A stretch of DNA of 64,000 nucleotides from Siphonodentalium dalli (Eukaryota > Mollusca > Scaphopoda > Gadilida > Siphonodentaliidae), in assembly GCA_032622095.1 (NCBI GenBank), contig CP136068.1, positions 137,215,989 to 137,279,988 on the forward strand. The letters run 5' to 3'. Positions 42,691-54,698 of the stretch are shown in pieces. Below the pieces are notes generated by a model. The model worked only from the letters and a program-made list of their open reading frames with translations. It was not told the DNA's origin and searched no databases. Numbering within the stretch: position 1 is the stretch's first letter; every line of letters starts with the position of its first letter. The position numbers and the translations under genes are program-made.

Positions 42691-43670
42691 GTAAACATTA
42701 TAAATCAAACATCTTAAACAGTTCTGGGTGAAACCCCAATCGATCTATAATAGCCCGATAAATAAAAAACTACCTTGCGATAAATCACAAACATTTGCGA
42801 ATCTCAAAATACTTTGCAATAAATAAATGCGATTTAGTGCAAAGGTTTCGATTGATCACAAAGGTTTGCGATAAATCGCAATGGTTTGTGATTCATCACA
42901 GATGAATTTGTATGCATTGGCACTAATGGGCTTGAACCGTATAAATATAAATATAAGTCAGACATCTTCAACAGGTCTGGGTGAACCACCAATCGATCTA
43001 TAATAGCACGGTCGGGCTAAAATAGGCCACTCGGTCTTTCACAGGCAGCATGCATGTGGGATAAGGGGAGCAAACTGCGATAAATAAAAAATCAAACACC
43101 TTTGCGATAACTCACAAACTTTTGTGATAAATCTCAAACAACTTTACGATAACTCAGACTACGTACTGGGTGATTATATTTTGCGATTTATCGCAAAGAT
43201 GTTTCAGATTTGTTGCAAAGGTTTTTTGGCGCTAATGTGCTTCTGTGTAAATATTATAAATCAGACATCTTAAAAACATGTCTGAGTGAACAACCTATCA
43301 ATCTATAATTTCCGGATCGGGCTAAAATAGACCGATCGGTCTCTCACAGCCAGCATGCATATGGGATAAGGGGAACACACCTTTGCGATAAATCCCAAAA
43401 CAACTTTGCAATAAATCACAAACATCTTTGCGATAACTCGCAAACCTTTCCAATAAATCTCAAACATCTTTACGATAAATCGCAAACTGGGAATATTCAA
43501 AATAACATATGTAAATATTCAAACAAACAGAATTTTAATAGTCAAGAAATTTAGAGTTCCCTCTCTTACAACATTGAGCGATGTGCCAGGTAGACCGATC
43601 GGTCTATTTTAGCCCGATCATCTTATTATAGTTAATCTGTGGTTCACTCAGACCGTTCTTTATACCATAA
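42691..43670. repeat. Satellite-like array with TTTGCGATAAATCACAAAC motifs
   Basis: Three degenerate long repeats start with CAGACATCTTMAACA...CTGGGTGAA...CAATCGATCTATAATAGC (about 42705, 42958, 43262). Short units of TTTGCGATAAATC(G/A)CAAA type fill the rest. A copy of the CCGATCGGTCTATTTTAGCC segment is inverted at about 43595. Several short frames are artefacts. Confidence 0.7.
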
Positions 43671-45000
43671 TAAATATCGCGTAAATAGTATGTTAATTTC
43701 ATAGTTCCTAAGCTGCATTATGTGAACAAAGCCAAAGTCTGTTCCAGAACCTGTTGTAAAGTATATACCGGTACATGTAAAAAGCGTGCGATAAGCAAAA
43801 TACTCCACAATGGGGAGACCACACCAATGAACTTTGGTTAATTAAAATTTGCACCATGTTGTTTGCAAAATAGCGCTCACTAGTCCTCGCCACAAGATTT
43901 TGGTGTTGAATGGGTCACCGGAATAACTATCCCAAAAAAAAAAATCACCACAGTGTTGAGTGTTTTGCTTATCGTACACTTCCGATGTGCTGTATCGGTC
44001 GGTATACGAACGAACAAACAAACAAACCTCACACAAAGAGAGTTTAATGTATTTAATATATAATCCAGTTTGGTACAGCCATAGTGAATAAATTATTCTA
44101 CATTCGCATCTATGCGCCATCGAGTCAATGTCATTGCCTGATCACCATAGCCATATAATGTAGAATTTCGCAAATATGGTTTCCAATTATGGAAGAGGTT
44201 ATTTCCTAGAAAAGCGGAAATGGCCGAATCGTGCAGAATGATAGCCACACATGTTTTGATAAGAACATGATGCATCTGGACATTGGAATGGTCTACATGT
44301 ACATGTATGTATACAGTTAAGCTCTAATTGACAACCCCCCCCCCCCCATAAAGACCACTGTGTATGAACTGTTACATCGGAAGTCGTTCTATCGCCGGTT
44401 TGTGATGGTTCTTGACTGATTTGTGACGGTTCTTGCTGATCGAAATTATACATTTTCACGACTTTTTGACAGTTAAAACGCAATTTTGAGGCATCTAGGT
44501 GATAATTCGATTAGTTATTTTCGATCCCATCACAATCTGTGGCACCAATGAGCGTGTTAATAACGAAACTTTCATTGTGCGAGTCATAACAACGACAAAA
44601 ACCGCGAATTTTAATAATTGTTTGGGTTCTCTCCTGATCGAGTCGGTTCTCTCCCCGTTTAATCGTTCTATACGGCTAATATTTGCCATGGTGCATGGTT
44701 CAAACTGCCAATTTTGTGAAAGTATACAAAGATAAACACAACAAACTATGCATTAAGTTGAAATTTGCACCACTTGTCATTAATTTCGATGAATTACACT
44801 GCCTTTCTATGCTTATACAATAAGCTGTGTTACGCCTATCAAAATTCACAAAGTCGCCAGCTAGTTTTAAAAATAACGCGTTTTGCAGGCCCGACATATC
44901 CATGAGTCAACAGCCGGTTAACAATAGTGAAATTTCATTGCGCTGGACTTCGTAAAGCGTGAGCGTAGACGGGATATATAGAGTTACCTGTCTTGTATTT
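43671..45000. other. Intergenic DNA with C tract
   Basis: No gene is recognised. A run of C lies at about 44335-44347. An 80-bp segment (44356-44434) is repeated inverted at 48340-48419. Confidence 0.5.
44356..44434. repeat. Inverted repeat arm, partner at 48340-48419
   Basis: CACTGTGTATGAACTGTTAC onward is the inverse of the segment ending ...GTAACAGTTCCTACACAGTG at 48419, with few mismatches over about 80 bp. A tandem pair TTGTGAYGGTTCTTG lies in the arm. The arms are 3.9 kb apart. They may be dispersed copies of one repeat or ends of one element. Confidence 0.65.
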
Positions 45001-45970
45001 TATCTCCTATATATTTTGAAGACCTCTGTCTGTATGTCTGTATGTATGTATGTATGTACATGTATGTCATTTATACAAATCTACGATTCTCGACCGATCG
45101 GGACGAAACTTGGTACGTGTGTGTAGTTTGACAACAGGCGGTCGACGTTGTCGTATTGGCGAGCCCGTGCGGCGCCCGCTTCGCGCATGCGCAGACGAGA
45201 TTTCGGAAACGGGTGGAGCTATCGACTTGAAATTTGCTATGTGAATGTATCTTGCCCCGGATACGAATTTTATCGGGTCGCCGAGCCCGTGCGACACCAG
45301 CTTCGATCATGCGCAGACCAGATCTCGGAAACGGGTGGAGCTATCGACTTGAAATTTGGTTTTTGAATAGCCCAGACAACGTCGGGCTCATCGGCTAGTC
45401 GGGCTCATCGGCTAGAAGTTGGAACTTCTGTCTGTATGTGTGTATTTGTGTTATAGACTCGAAAAACTGCTCGACCGATCCGACTCAAATTTGGCGTGTA
45501 GGCCTACTTTGATCCGGGGAACAATATGGGCGGGTCCAATTTCACGTGCGTCCGTGTCCTTGACCTTGACCTCGCTCAAATACGCTCATATAGGCATGTT
45601 TCTGGACCTCGACCGATCCCACTCAAATTTGGTAGCTGGTTCTACTTTGATCACGGGAACAATATGGGCGGGTCCAATTTCACTTGTGACCGTGTCCTTG
45701 ACCTTGACCTAGCTCATATACGCTCATATAGGCATGTTTCTGGACCTCGACCGATCCGACTCAAATTTGGTATAATGTAGGCCTACTTTGATCCCGGGAA
45801 CAATATGGGTGGGTCCAATTTCACGTGCGACCATGTCCTTGACCTTGACCATATTCGCTCATATAGGCATGTTTCCGGGCCGATCGAACAATGGTTTGCG
45901 CAGGAGACTATCACAAAAAATCCCTAAATAGCCCGGACGATGAGGGGGCACATCGGCTAGTGTTGTCTAT
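45001..45970. repeat. GC-richer tandem repeats with 138-bp period
   Basis: TCGACCGATC-anchored units start at 45471, 45609 and 45747, giving a 138-bp period (46 codons), so one frame translates into a repeated peptide. Upstream, a related module with GAAACGGGTGGAGCTATCGA occurs twice (about 45208 and 45338), next to a (TGTATG)n run. The module ends with GGGC(T/A)CATCGGCTAG. It is a dispersed tandem repeat and not a gene. Confidence 0.7.
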
Positions 45971-46199
45971 TTTCGTAGACGTATATTACTCAACAAAAAG
46001 CTAAAAATAAGACGTTAAAAGTTCGTTGACACCCATACAATGTTCTGATTACGCAGTTTATGCAGTTTATGTCGGGCATCCGCTTGCTGGATGCTGCTTA
46101 TCTAGGTTAAATTATAGAATATGCAGCTATTAAAGCATATCCAAGCACGATAATCTTCCATTCATTCATATTTTAGATTGACTAGGGATCTCTGATTTT

Positions 46200-46510
46200 T
46201 TAATAGAAGATATAAAAAAGCAAAGAATCCTACAGTTACGAATATTATTATATGGATGTTAAACCTTTGGTTACTAAATGCGCTGTAATGAGAATTGACT
46301 TGAATCCTATTGATTAATTTGTAGGAATGCTTAGCTATTAAGTTCAACAAGCAGTAACATATAAAAAAGAGAAAAGAATCATGCAGTTACAAATATTATT
46401 ATATGGATGTTAATCCTTTGGTGACTAAATGTGCTATAAAGAGCAGCGACTTGGATCCTATTGATTCATTTGTAGGAATGCTCAGCTAATAAATTCAAAA
46501 TGCAGTAACA
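46200..46510. repeat. 151-bp direct repeat, two copies
   Basis: AATATTATTATATGGATGTT begins at 46241 and 46392. The units share GATCCTATTGATT-like and TTTGTAGGAATGCT blocks with moderate divergence. Confidence 0.7.
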
Positions 46511-49368
46511 GATTGTTTGAATTATTAGCTAAACATTCATACAAATGAATCATTAGAAATTAGTGTTATGGTTGTCTGAACCTGGCTATTATAAGGCACA
46601 TTATTATTCCTCGCTACTAACGTGTCAAGTGAGCAGGGACGTGTGCTGAAGGGTATCCAATGTTGGGGCGTCCACCTTGGAATTTCCAACCGCAGCATCC
46701 CCTTGAAACAGACCAAACTCATGCACAAGGCCTGGGCTTTGGTTTCCCCAACTGCATGACACATTATAGCTCTAGATTGTATACCAGTCTGAAGTGAATT
46801 GATCAGTAGCCTTTGATTGGCCACCATGCAAACCGGGGGAGAAACTCAGGATACATGGGCTCAGTGAGAAAATCTGAATATCTGAACCTGAAAATTGCAA
46901 AAAACATCTAGACTGGCTTCAAGATTCCCAAGTGTTGGAAGTTTGCAACCTGGCGCCCTTACCCCCACAAGATTGGAAATGTTCCCAACAGATGGAGAGA
47001 GAGAGAGAGAGATGATTTATTTAGCAAAAGAGCATACATTATTTAATACAAAGCATATTAATTAAATGGAATTAGATTATTTGTCCATTAAACCAGTTTC
47101 TTGCCAATTTGGGGGGGGGGCGGTAAATGTGATATAGAAAACTAGATCACACCTGCTCCCTACTTCATGTCCACCCATCATGAGTTTTGGATCAACTCTA
47201 AAGAGGTGTCCATTTGTATATGTCAAATATGGTTGATTACATGTTTAAAGTGTAGGAAAGTATGCAAATGTTAGTCTAAAAACGACGAAATTCCCACTAT
47301 TAAATTGTTGTCAAATCAAATTAAGAGAACAATTTCAACATATTGTTGGTGTTAAATTTCAAACCAATCTATTGTAAGATAAGAAATTGTAACTGTTGAA
47401 CATTTTGACCAAAGTTGGGGATAGACACCAATTAAGCTGCCCCTCCCCAAGTCCCCCCACCACCCCAATCACGTCATAACCTATCAATAATTCAGTTGAA
47501 CGTGATTTCATAAGTTATATTCATGTCTGGGTGACAAACATGTGTAAATGTCCCTCAGGCGGACTTCAGAGGAGGAAATATATGATGGCGCTGGCATTGA
47601 AATATTGTCACACCTGGATCTTTCAATAATGCCCAGATTAAGTAAATGAATATAACATCTCATATTCTCCTGAGAGTAGATTTATATTACCATTGGTCAT
47701 TTATATAGGCGGGCATGATTATGATACTATACTCATCTGGACGTTCAATATTTTATTTCTGCCTATTAATGTCACTTAATCTCCCGTATTATATATTTAT
47801 TGTGTTAGTTCTTAATATACATGTTATATTATGCAAATTACATAAGCTACAGTCATTATCTGGTTTAAAATGTCAGATACACAAGACGATTTTCGGACCC
47901 AAGTGCAGAAATCGTTCGAATAAATCTCATGGACAGAACTGTCACAGCCATGATCGGTTTGAAATAGAACCGTAACACGCACCCGTGTTGATTAGGAGGT
48001 CACATCTCCCAATTATCAACCCCTATCGGGATACTTTCTCAGCTATTTTAAAAAAGAATAACACGGGTACACGTTATAGTCAGTGTTTGTCTTCAGAATG
48101 CGTTTTATATTTTATACGCCACGAAAAACAAAGAAATTGCTTCCACTTGGCTTGATTTTCAGTGATAACATGTTGATATTTACGCGTTAACTCGCTAATA
48201 CCGAGTTAATTGTGGTCTAGAGTTCAGGTTGCAATAACACGGCACTTCTGCAGCCTCTGTTCATTCGGGAAAGTTTAATATATTCAAGATATCTATAATT
48301 ATGCGTGATTTGTCACAAAAATGATTATTTTCAATCATCAGGAACCGTAACAAATCAGGCAAGAATCATCACAATACCGGCGATAGAACGACTTCCGATG
48401 TAACAGTTCCTACACAGTGCTAAAGACGTTGACCACCGATATTATCAAGTTACTCGACTGCATTGGTGCTATTAAAGATACGGGCGGTGTTGGCCGTGGG
48501 TATGCTGTTAAAATATTCACCTCCTTCAAAAACCGCCATAAACAGAAAGAATAGTAAAATATAGACAGACTTTGTTCTTATACCAATCAGAAATATGGCA
48601 TAAACATTATGTTATTGTTAATTATTTTTCCTTTGTTATGTAAACAAAAGCAAAAAAACGTTACGTTACCTGGCTTTTGTTTAGATCCGGATTTGGTAAA
48701 CATAAAGAGCGTTATTTTTGCTGTTTTCCTGATATGGAAATAATAAAGAGCGTTTATACCAGTTGTGTGTAATTAACCAATAAATTGCGCTGTGTTATGT
48801 AAAATGAAGCACAACTTCTGTAACACGAGCAGGCTCTTGTTTGCATACACAATCGTACGTCTTGACGACAATATACTATTTACGCGCTGATTATGTTTGG
48901 CATTTGAACAAAACTATACATATTTTAATATTCCTTCTGTTAATGGCGATTTGAACAAATATGAATATTTCTGCAACGAACGCCGCCCGTGCCTTTAACC
49001 AAGATCAATCCTACCATGGCCGACCATCGTACCTTTTTAAAGTCAGCATTATAACCACAACAGAGTGTATATTTCTGGCATGGCTTGATGCTGCATTGAT
49101 GATGCAGTTGCAAATGTCGGTCAGTGACCAACTTCGAATGTTGATTTAACTGTAAACAAATTATTAATTGAAATATTGTTTTGTGTAGAGTTAACACGGT
49201 GCATGGCGCTCACGAAAAGGTGGCCATGTGAACAATTAATTCGGATTACAGAGGTCGCAAAATATTATTACTAGTACCGTAGAAAGATTACTAGCGGTTG
49301 CCACATGTCAATCACTTGATCGTGGTTGAACGGCGGTGTGGTATAACCGGTGTCATTAACACCCCCGT
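46511..49368. other. Intergenic DNA
   Basis: No gene is supported. It contains a (GA)n run at about 46995, a G tract at about 47111, and the second arm of the 80-bp inverted repeat (48340-48419). Short frames, for example at 48961-49149, show no recognisable protein. Confidence 0.5.
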
Positions 49369-49534
49369 GTACGTGGTATCGCCAAACCCGAGGGTATCGC
49401 CACACCCGAGAACATGGGAAATTCAATTTCACGTATATGATATGGGGATATGTTTGTTTCTCACCGTAAAACAGACAACGAACAACGTATGTGTATGTCC
49501 ACATGAAGCTGGAGTATTTATCCACCGCTGTCAA

Positions 49535-49981
49535 TCAGTTTTCCCAGATCAAACCATTTAATATTTTTTTGCGAATTTTTTCAATAGTGTTTTTGCTTTT
49601 GTTCACTAAAATTTTCGAGAACATCCACCCACTAGTATAGTTCTTGGACTTCCACGCTGCCAAAACAAATGCCGGTATATACTTGAATCTGTCAATGAAG
49701 CATAGGATTGAACAGAATTTAAAAATCAGTGTCGTTCTCAATATCCGCGCGATATGGAGGGACCACTGTCGGCCCATATATATGTCAACGTCGCAGACGA
49801 AGATGTCACCAAACGCGGATCTTCTGTGCAGTAAATATGCGTAGTACTTAAGGAGTTCTGATGAGTTTTCGAGTTTTATGTGTATCTGAGACTGATCAAT
49901 TGGACTGCGAATGTCATCTGAAATATGAATCCATAACATATTCGAAATATTATGTACATATCTATTATGAATGTATTTCAA
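49535..49981 (-). CDS. Hypothetical protein, 148 aa, unknown
   Basis: The intact minus-strand frame begins MKYIHNRYVHNISNM and ends KKILNGLIWEN. The part shared with the other arm includes IDQSQIHIK, NSSELLKYYAYLLHRR, FGDIFVCDVDIY and GRQWSLHIARILRTTLIF. The first ~26 residues lie in the spacer and are not duplicated, so the true start may differ or an upstream exon may be missing. No family is recognised. The pattern of mixed charged and aromatic residues looks like real protein more than noise. It could be a fragment of a mobile-element gene or a gene exon. Confidence 0.35.
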   Translation of the reverse strand: MKYIHNRYVHNISNMLWIHISDDIRSPIDQSQIHIKLENSSELLKYYAYLLHRRSAFGDIFVCDVDIYMGRQWSLHIARILRTTLIFKFCSILCFIDRFKYIPAFVLAAWKSKNYTSGWMFSKILVNKSKNTIEKIRKKILNGLIWEN

Positions 49982-50540
49982 TTGAAATTAATTGAACATC
50001 CATCTCAGCATTCAGATTTGTGATCTCAAAAAGGTGAATGAATGATAACGCGATGCCTTGATCACATGCACGTGAATGCTGTCGTTCGTATGCATGCATA
50101 TAACCGGATATCCGTTACTATTAACATGCTTGGAGTTTGTATATAGACCACACATGCAGGACGAAACGCTACGACGTATCAAAGATTTGTTATAATCATG
50201 TTTATTTTACAGACTTTATGACTCGAGTAGACCGTTACGCGACAATGAAACCGAATCATCTTATCGAACATACATATATCGTATAACTACAAATTATACA
50301 ATTCTGGCTTTTTTAAGAGTCATCAGATAATATTGTAACGATTCTATTTTAACCATAAACATCCGTACACATATTATCACAATGTATTATGTGTGACACA
50401 CTTGTGTGCCTTCTCATCTGGGTGTCGATGGGCCTGTCACCTCTGTATTGAGTATATGTAGCACATGCAGTAAGCTTACTAAGCTACACCACCATGTATA
50501 AACAAAATCAGACTCAGCGTTTATTCTCCAATCGCCGGAC

Positions 50541-50938
50541 GTGTTCGGTATTGATCAGTCTCAGATACACATAAAAACACTCGATAACTCATCAGAACTC
50601 CTTGAGTACTACGCATATTTACTACACAGAAGATACGCGTGTGGTGACATCTTCGTCTGCGACGTTGACATCTATCTGGGCCGACAGTGGTCCCTCCATA
50701 TCGCGCGGATATTGAGAACGACACTGATTTTTTAAATGTTGTTCAATCCTATGCTTCATTGACTGATTCAACTATATACCGACATTTGTTTTGGCAGCGT
50801 GGAAGTCCAGGAACTACTAGTATACTAGTGGGTGGATGTTCTCGAAAATTGTAGTGATCAAAAGCAAAACACTGTTGAAACAAATCGCAAAAAAATATTA
50901 AATGGTTTGATCTGGGAAAACTGATTGACAGCGGGTGG
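50541..50938 (+). pseudogene. Damaged counterpart of the 148-aa frame in the right arm
   Basis: The plus-strand frame reads IDQSQIHIKT, NSSELLEYYAYLLHRR, CGDIFVCDVDIYLGRQWSLH, ending with a stop at 50733-50735 where the left-arm frame continues. Downstream the homologous codons are present in other frames with stops, up to KKILNGLIWEN at about 50890-50922. It shares almost all residues over the first ~60 codons with the left-arm frame. Confidence 0.4.
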
Positions 50939-51092
50939 ATAGATACTCCTGATTCATGTGGACATACACATACGTTGTTCGTTGTCTGTTTTTACGATGA
51001 GAAACAAACATATCCCTATATCATATACGTGAAAATGACTTTCCCATGTTCTCGGGTTTGGCGATACCCTCGGGTTTGGCGATACCACGTAC

Positions 51093-51794
51093 ATGAGGAT
51101 GATTAATGCCCTACAACATTGTTAAAGGGGACGATTAATTAGAGCATAGCTGTACAGTAGTACGTTACAGTGAACAAAGTCAACTTCTAATAAAAGCTTG
51201 TGACGGATTCAGTGATAATTTGTGTCCCAGAATTGGAGCCGTGTCTCCGAGATTATCCGTCACTCCATAAATATATCACAACGTCACCAGCGTTTCCATC
51301 AAAAGCATAGCAGACTCTGTAACTGGCGATATATTATGGCGACATGGTTCTCAAATCACGTTTCGATGAAAATTGAAGAATATGATCCATCGTCCTTTGT
51401 ACAGATACTTGTATGTTATAGCCATCAAACTTGTGACTGACTCATGAGTCATGACTGAACTGTGACGTCATAATTCTGACTAATTTCTACATTGTTGTAC
51501 GTCTCGTAATCCTAGTCACCAATGGTTGACTATTGTGAGTTAATTGGCCCGTTTTTAATTTTGTGAAACTTAAGTATCTGTCTTTTGAAATTCACAATAC
51601 TGTCGTGCATGTCAAGTGTAACCCCACTGCACTCAATGACTCAGCATGTTGCTGTTTGAATTTGGTCTGTCTCAGTTCACTGAAAATTGCTGCTCTCTTG
51701 CAGAGGAAAATATCAATGATTAACGCCCGTTAATTTTCGGAGGTTATAACATCTTGTCCCGTTCATATACAAACATAATCCACACAGTGCTAAC
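51093..51794. other. Intergenic DNA
   Basis: No gene is recognised between the inverted duplication and the non-LTR element. Confidence 0.5.
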
Positions 51795-53270
51795 AATTAG
51801 TGTTAATGAAACGAACAATTAATGAAACCGTCGACCCGCTAACCCATATTTTCAATCTTTCCTTCACACAATGTGTTGTACCAGAGCAAATGAAAATTTC
51901 AAAAATCGTGCCAATCTATAAAAACGGTGATCTCGATCGAATTGAGAAATACAGACCCATCAGTATTTTACCAGCATTCTCCAAAATGCTGGAAAAACTA
52001 ATGTATCAGCGGCTATCATCTTTTTTGACCAAGCATCATATACTACACGAAAACCAATATGGTTTTCGTAAAAACCACTCTACTGTCCACCCCCTGATCC
52101 ACCTTCTAGAAGAAGTTGCGAATAGCAAAGACAAAAAACCCCGTGACTCAACATTGGCTGTCTTCATAGACCTATCAAAGGCATTTGACACAATTAATCA
52201 TGATATTTTACACCACAAACTATAGCACAATGGAATACGTGTCTTAGCATACGAATGGTTTAAAAGCTACATATCGGAACGAAAACAGTATGTTAATCTT
52301 AATGGAGTTAACTAGTTTATGTTAATGACATGCCGAAATGTACGTTCATTAAACTCCTCTCATTCGCCGATGACACTACTATGTGTACATCAGGAAATAA
52401 CTGTGGCAAGATGCAGAATACAATTAACGTAGAACTAGAAAAACTTTTTAGATGGTGTTGCAGCAACAACCTATCAATTAATGAGTCTTAGAGTAAATAC
52501 ATACTTATACACCCACAAAACAATGACTCAAAATGGAACGATATAAGGATACAACTGAATCGTAAAGAACTTACCCGTGTTGGAAACCAATACAAAGAAA
52601 AATCTCTTAAATTTCTCGGAGTGATCATAGACGAGAACCTCACATTCAAGTATCATATATCCACGATGAAAAAAAAAATTCTCATGCCACATGTTGCTTA
52701 AACATGGCAAAACGATTTCTCCCCAAAAACACACTCAAAACCCTTTATTTCGCTCTCATTCACAGTCATCTCATGTTCGGCTTAATAATATGGGGCCATG
52801 CAAATATAACAGGATCATTATTTAAGTTTCAAAAGAAAGCTATACGCATTATATGCAAGACGAAATATCGTAGCCATACCGAACCACTTTTTAAGAAGGA
52901 AAAGATCCTCAAACTGCACGATCTATATCATCTCCATATCGCATTATTTATGTACAATTGGAAAAATAAAACTCTCCCATCATCATTCGAAAAAACATTC
53001 AAATATACACCCATATCTACAACTAGACAAGCCGGAAGTTTGATGATGACAAAACCGAGAACAAATTTCTCACTGATACTTCCAAAACACGCTTTCCCCA
53101 ATGTGTGGAACTGTTTGAACGCATCGCTCAGAAATTCTCCAAATAAAACACAATTCAAAAAGTCTATCACCAATAATCTATTATCACAATATAGTAATGA
53201 TACTATATGTAAAATTCGAGAATGTAAATCGTGCAGAGTAACAACTTGAAATCACTGACCTTGTTATTGA
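51795..53270 (+). mobile_element. Broken non-LTR retrotransposon (jockey/CR1-like RT)
   Basis: 5'-truncated LINE with no endonuclease. The first frame (51800-52225) has RT motifs EKYRPISILPAFSKMLEKLM, ENQYGFRKNHST and FIDLSKAFDTINHDIL (catalytic Asp), then a stop. Near 52310 the expected motif-B region is missing (a deletion between VNLNGVN and VYVNDMP). The frame then changes and carries SFADDTTM, the catalytic FADD box, with a TAG at about 52488. An A9 run at 52670-52678 shifts the frame again, into 52704-53249. That last frame encodes the C-terminal region ALIHSHLMFGLIIWGHANIT through CKIRECKSC. It is clearly inactive. The clade is inferred from motif style only. Confidence 0.88.
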
Positions 53271-54566
53271 CATGGCCCAACAAGTATGAGTCACCCAGGT
53301 ACCCTCACCTTTTTGGGGCGATTTAATAATACGTATATTTTCAGGCACGCGTACATAATTAGCTTAGCCCCAACATTAAACACAAATTCGAATGTCAGAC
53401 TGCCCTACAGTATAAGAAGATTTACCACTGACAAACCCTTCCACGCTCATCCTTGTTGTAAATACTCATTATTCAGCAATGAACGCCATCTCAATCATAC
53501 ATGTAATGTTATATTACAGGGGTGGCAGGAAGACAGCCTGTATTGGCAATGCCACCCATGCACATGTAAATATGTATACATATAATTATATACCACTGTA
53601 TTGTATAAATGTGCAAATAAACATTCAAACAATATTCCAGGTTATTAAGAAGTTAGGTCCGATTTCACACAAAAAAATATGTTGATAAATTTCCGAGAAG
53701 TTCACTTCTGTATTCTTAAATACCTCCAGCCAGAGAACAACGTACCTAATTGGACACATGCTACAGCATGTATGCCGAGGCCAAGAGCGATTCCAACATA
53801 AACGGTGCAAGCCTGCTATTAGATTGTGTCTTCCGCCCATTTTTATATACTGTAAAATTCTCAATCGCTTCAAGTGGCCGGACGCCGCCATGTTTTCGTG
53901 ATTTATATCGTGCATCACGTCATGCAATCACGTGGGTCACCATTTGGTTCCGAGATCGGCTAGTACCAAATGCTTAGGTATTATATCTATATATAGAACC
54001 TAATCCTTCTCGGTACCTATTGCTTAGGCACTAAAAGACATATAGTACTATGAATGACCTATACGGATTGTTATATCTAAGAGTGTATCAGTAAAATCTT
54101 ACATTCATTGAACGCTTGCTCCTTCTGTATGAAGTCGATCAGCCGGAACAAGTAGGGATGCATGTTTTCGTGGCATATTTCATTACACTCCGGTTGAAGT
54201 GGATGAAGCAACATTTGATGATGGCAGTCGATGATGGCTGTTCTCTGAATTTGACTGTATTATTGTGATGTATGCGTGTATGGCTCTAGCCTATCAAAAC
54301 ATCGCAGGTGTCCTTCTGGGCTTTCATATAACATATCCAAGTAACATGCACACAGTAAATTATTTAAATAGTTCGAAACGATGCAAAGCGGCTCACATTC
54401 TTCATCAAAGATTTCGCCAATGTCATCAACGAATATTTTTAAAAAGTATGATGTGACAATATAATCACTGACGGACTCCAAGGCTCGTATTCACAAACTG
54501 AGTTTAATATATTAACCGGGTAGATTATTTGGTAGCGGCTGAACGCACCAGGTACCTTCGACGTCG
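53271..54566. other. Intergenic DNA
   Basis: No gene is supported. GGTACYTATTGCTTAGG-type palindromic bits near 53960-54030 recall the 41.9-42.3-kb array. Some 3' untranslated sequence of the LINE may extend into the start. Confidence 0.45.
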
Positions 54567-54570
54567 TTAA

Positions 54571-54694
54571 CCCTTTCAGTGCCAAGTCCGACTTTTGTAT
54601 CAACCCATATTTCCTTGATCATTTTTCAAATTTATTGATTATAATAATGTGATACATTGATGGAAAGAGCTCCTAGAGCTTGGCACTGAAAGGG
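54571..54694. mobile_element. 124-bp MITE with TTAA target sites (second family)
   Basis: The termini CCCTTTCAGTGCCAAG and CTTGGCACTGAAAGGG are perfect inverted repeats, flanked by TTAA at 54567-54570 and 54695-54698. The flanks also mirror each other (GTCG/CGAC). This is the same target rule as the double-hairpin MITE with different ends. No coding capacity. Confidence 0.82.
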
Positions 54695-54698
54695 TTAA

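Larger units (their letters stand above)
49369..51092. repeat. Inverted duplication, ~540-bp arms
   Basis: The left arm 49369-49900 is the inverse of the right arm 50551-51092. The outer border is GTACGTGGTATCGCCAAACC and the inner border is CTGAGACTGATCAAT. The 650-bp spacer (49901-50550) is unrelated. The arms differ by substitutions and small indels. Each arm holds the same unknown reading frame pointing out of the spacer: minus strand at left, plus strand at right. Confidence 0.85.

Noticed and set aside
45526-45780. 84-codon frame with a repeated MGGSNFTC...DLDL peptide
   Set aside because: It is produced by the 138-bp tandem repeat. No start context, partner exon or known domain.
48961-49149. 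62-codon plus frame and overlapping minus frame
   Set aside because: Both strands are open by chance; no domain or repeat homology.
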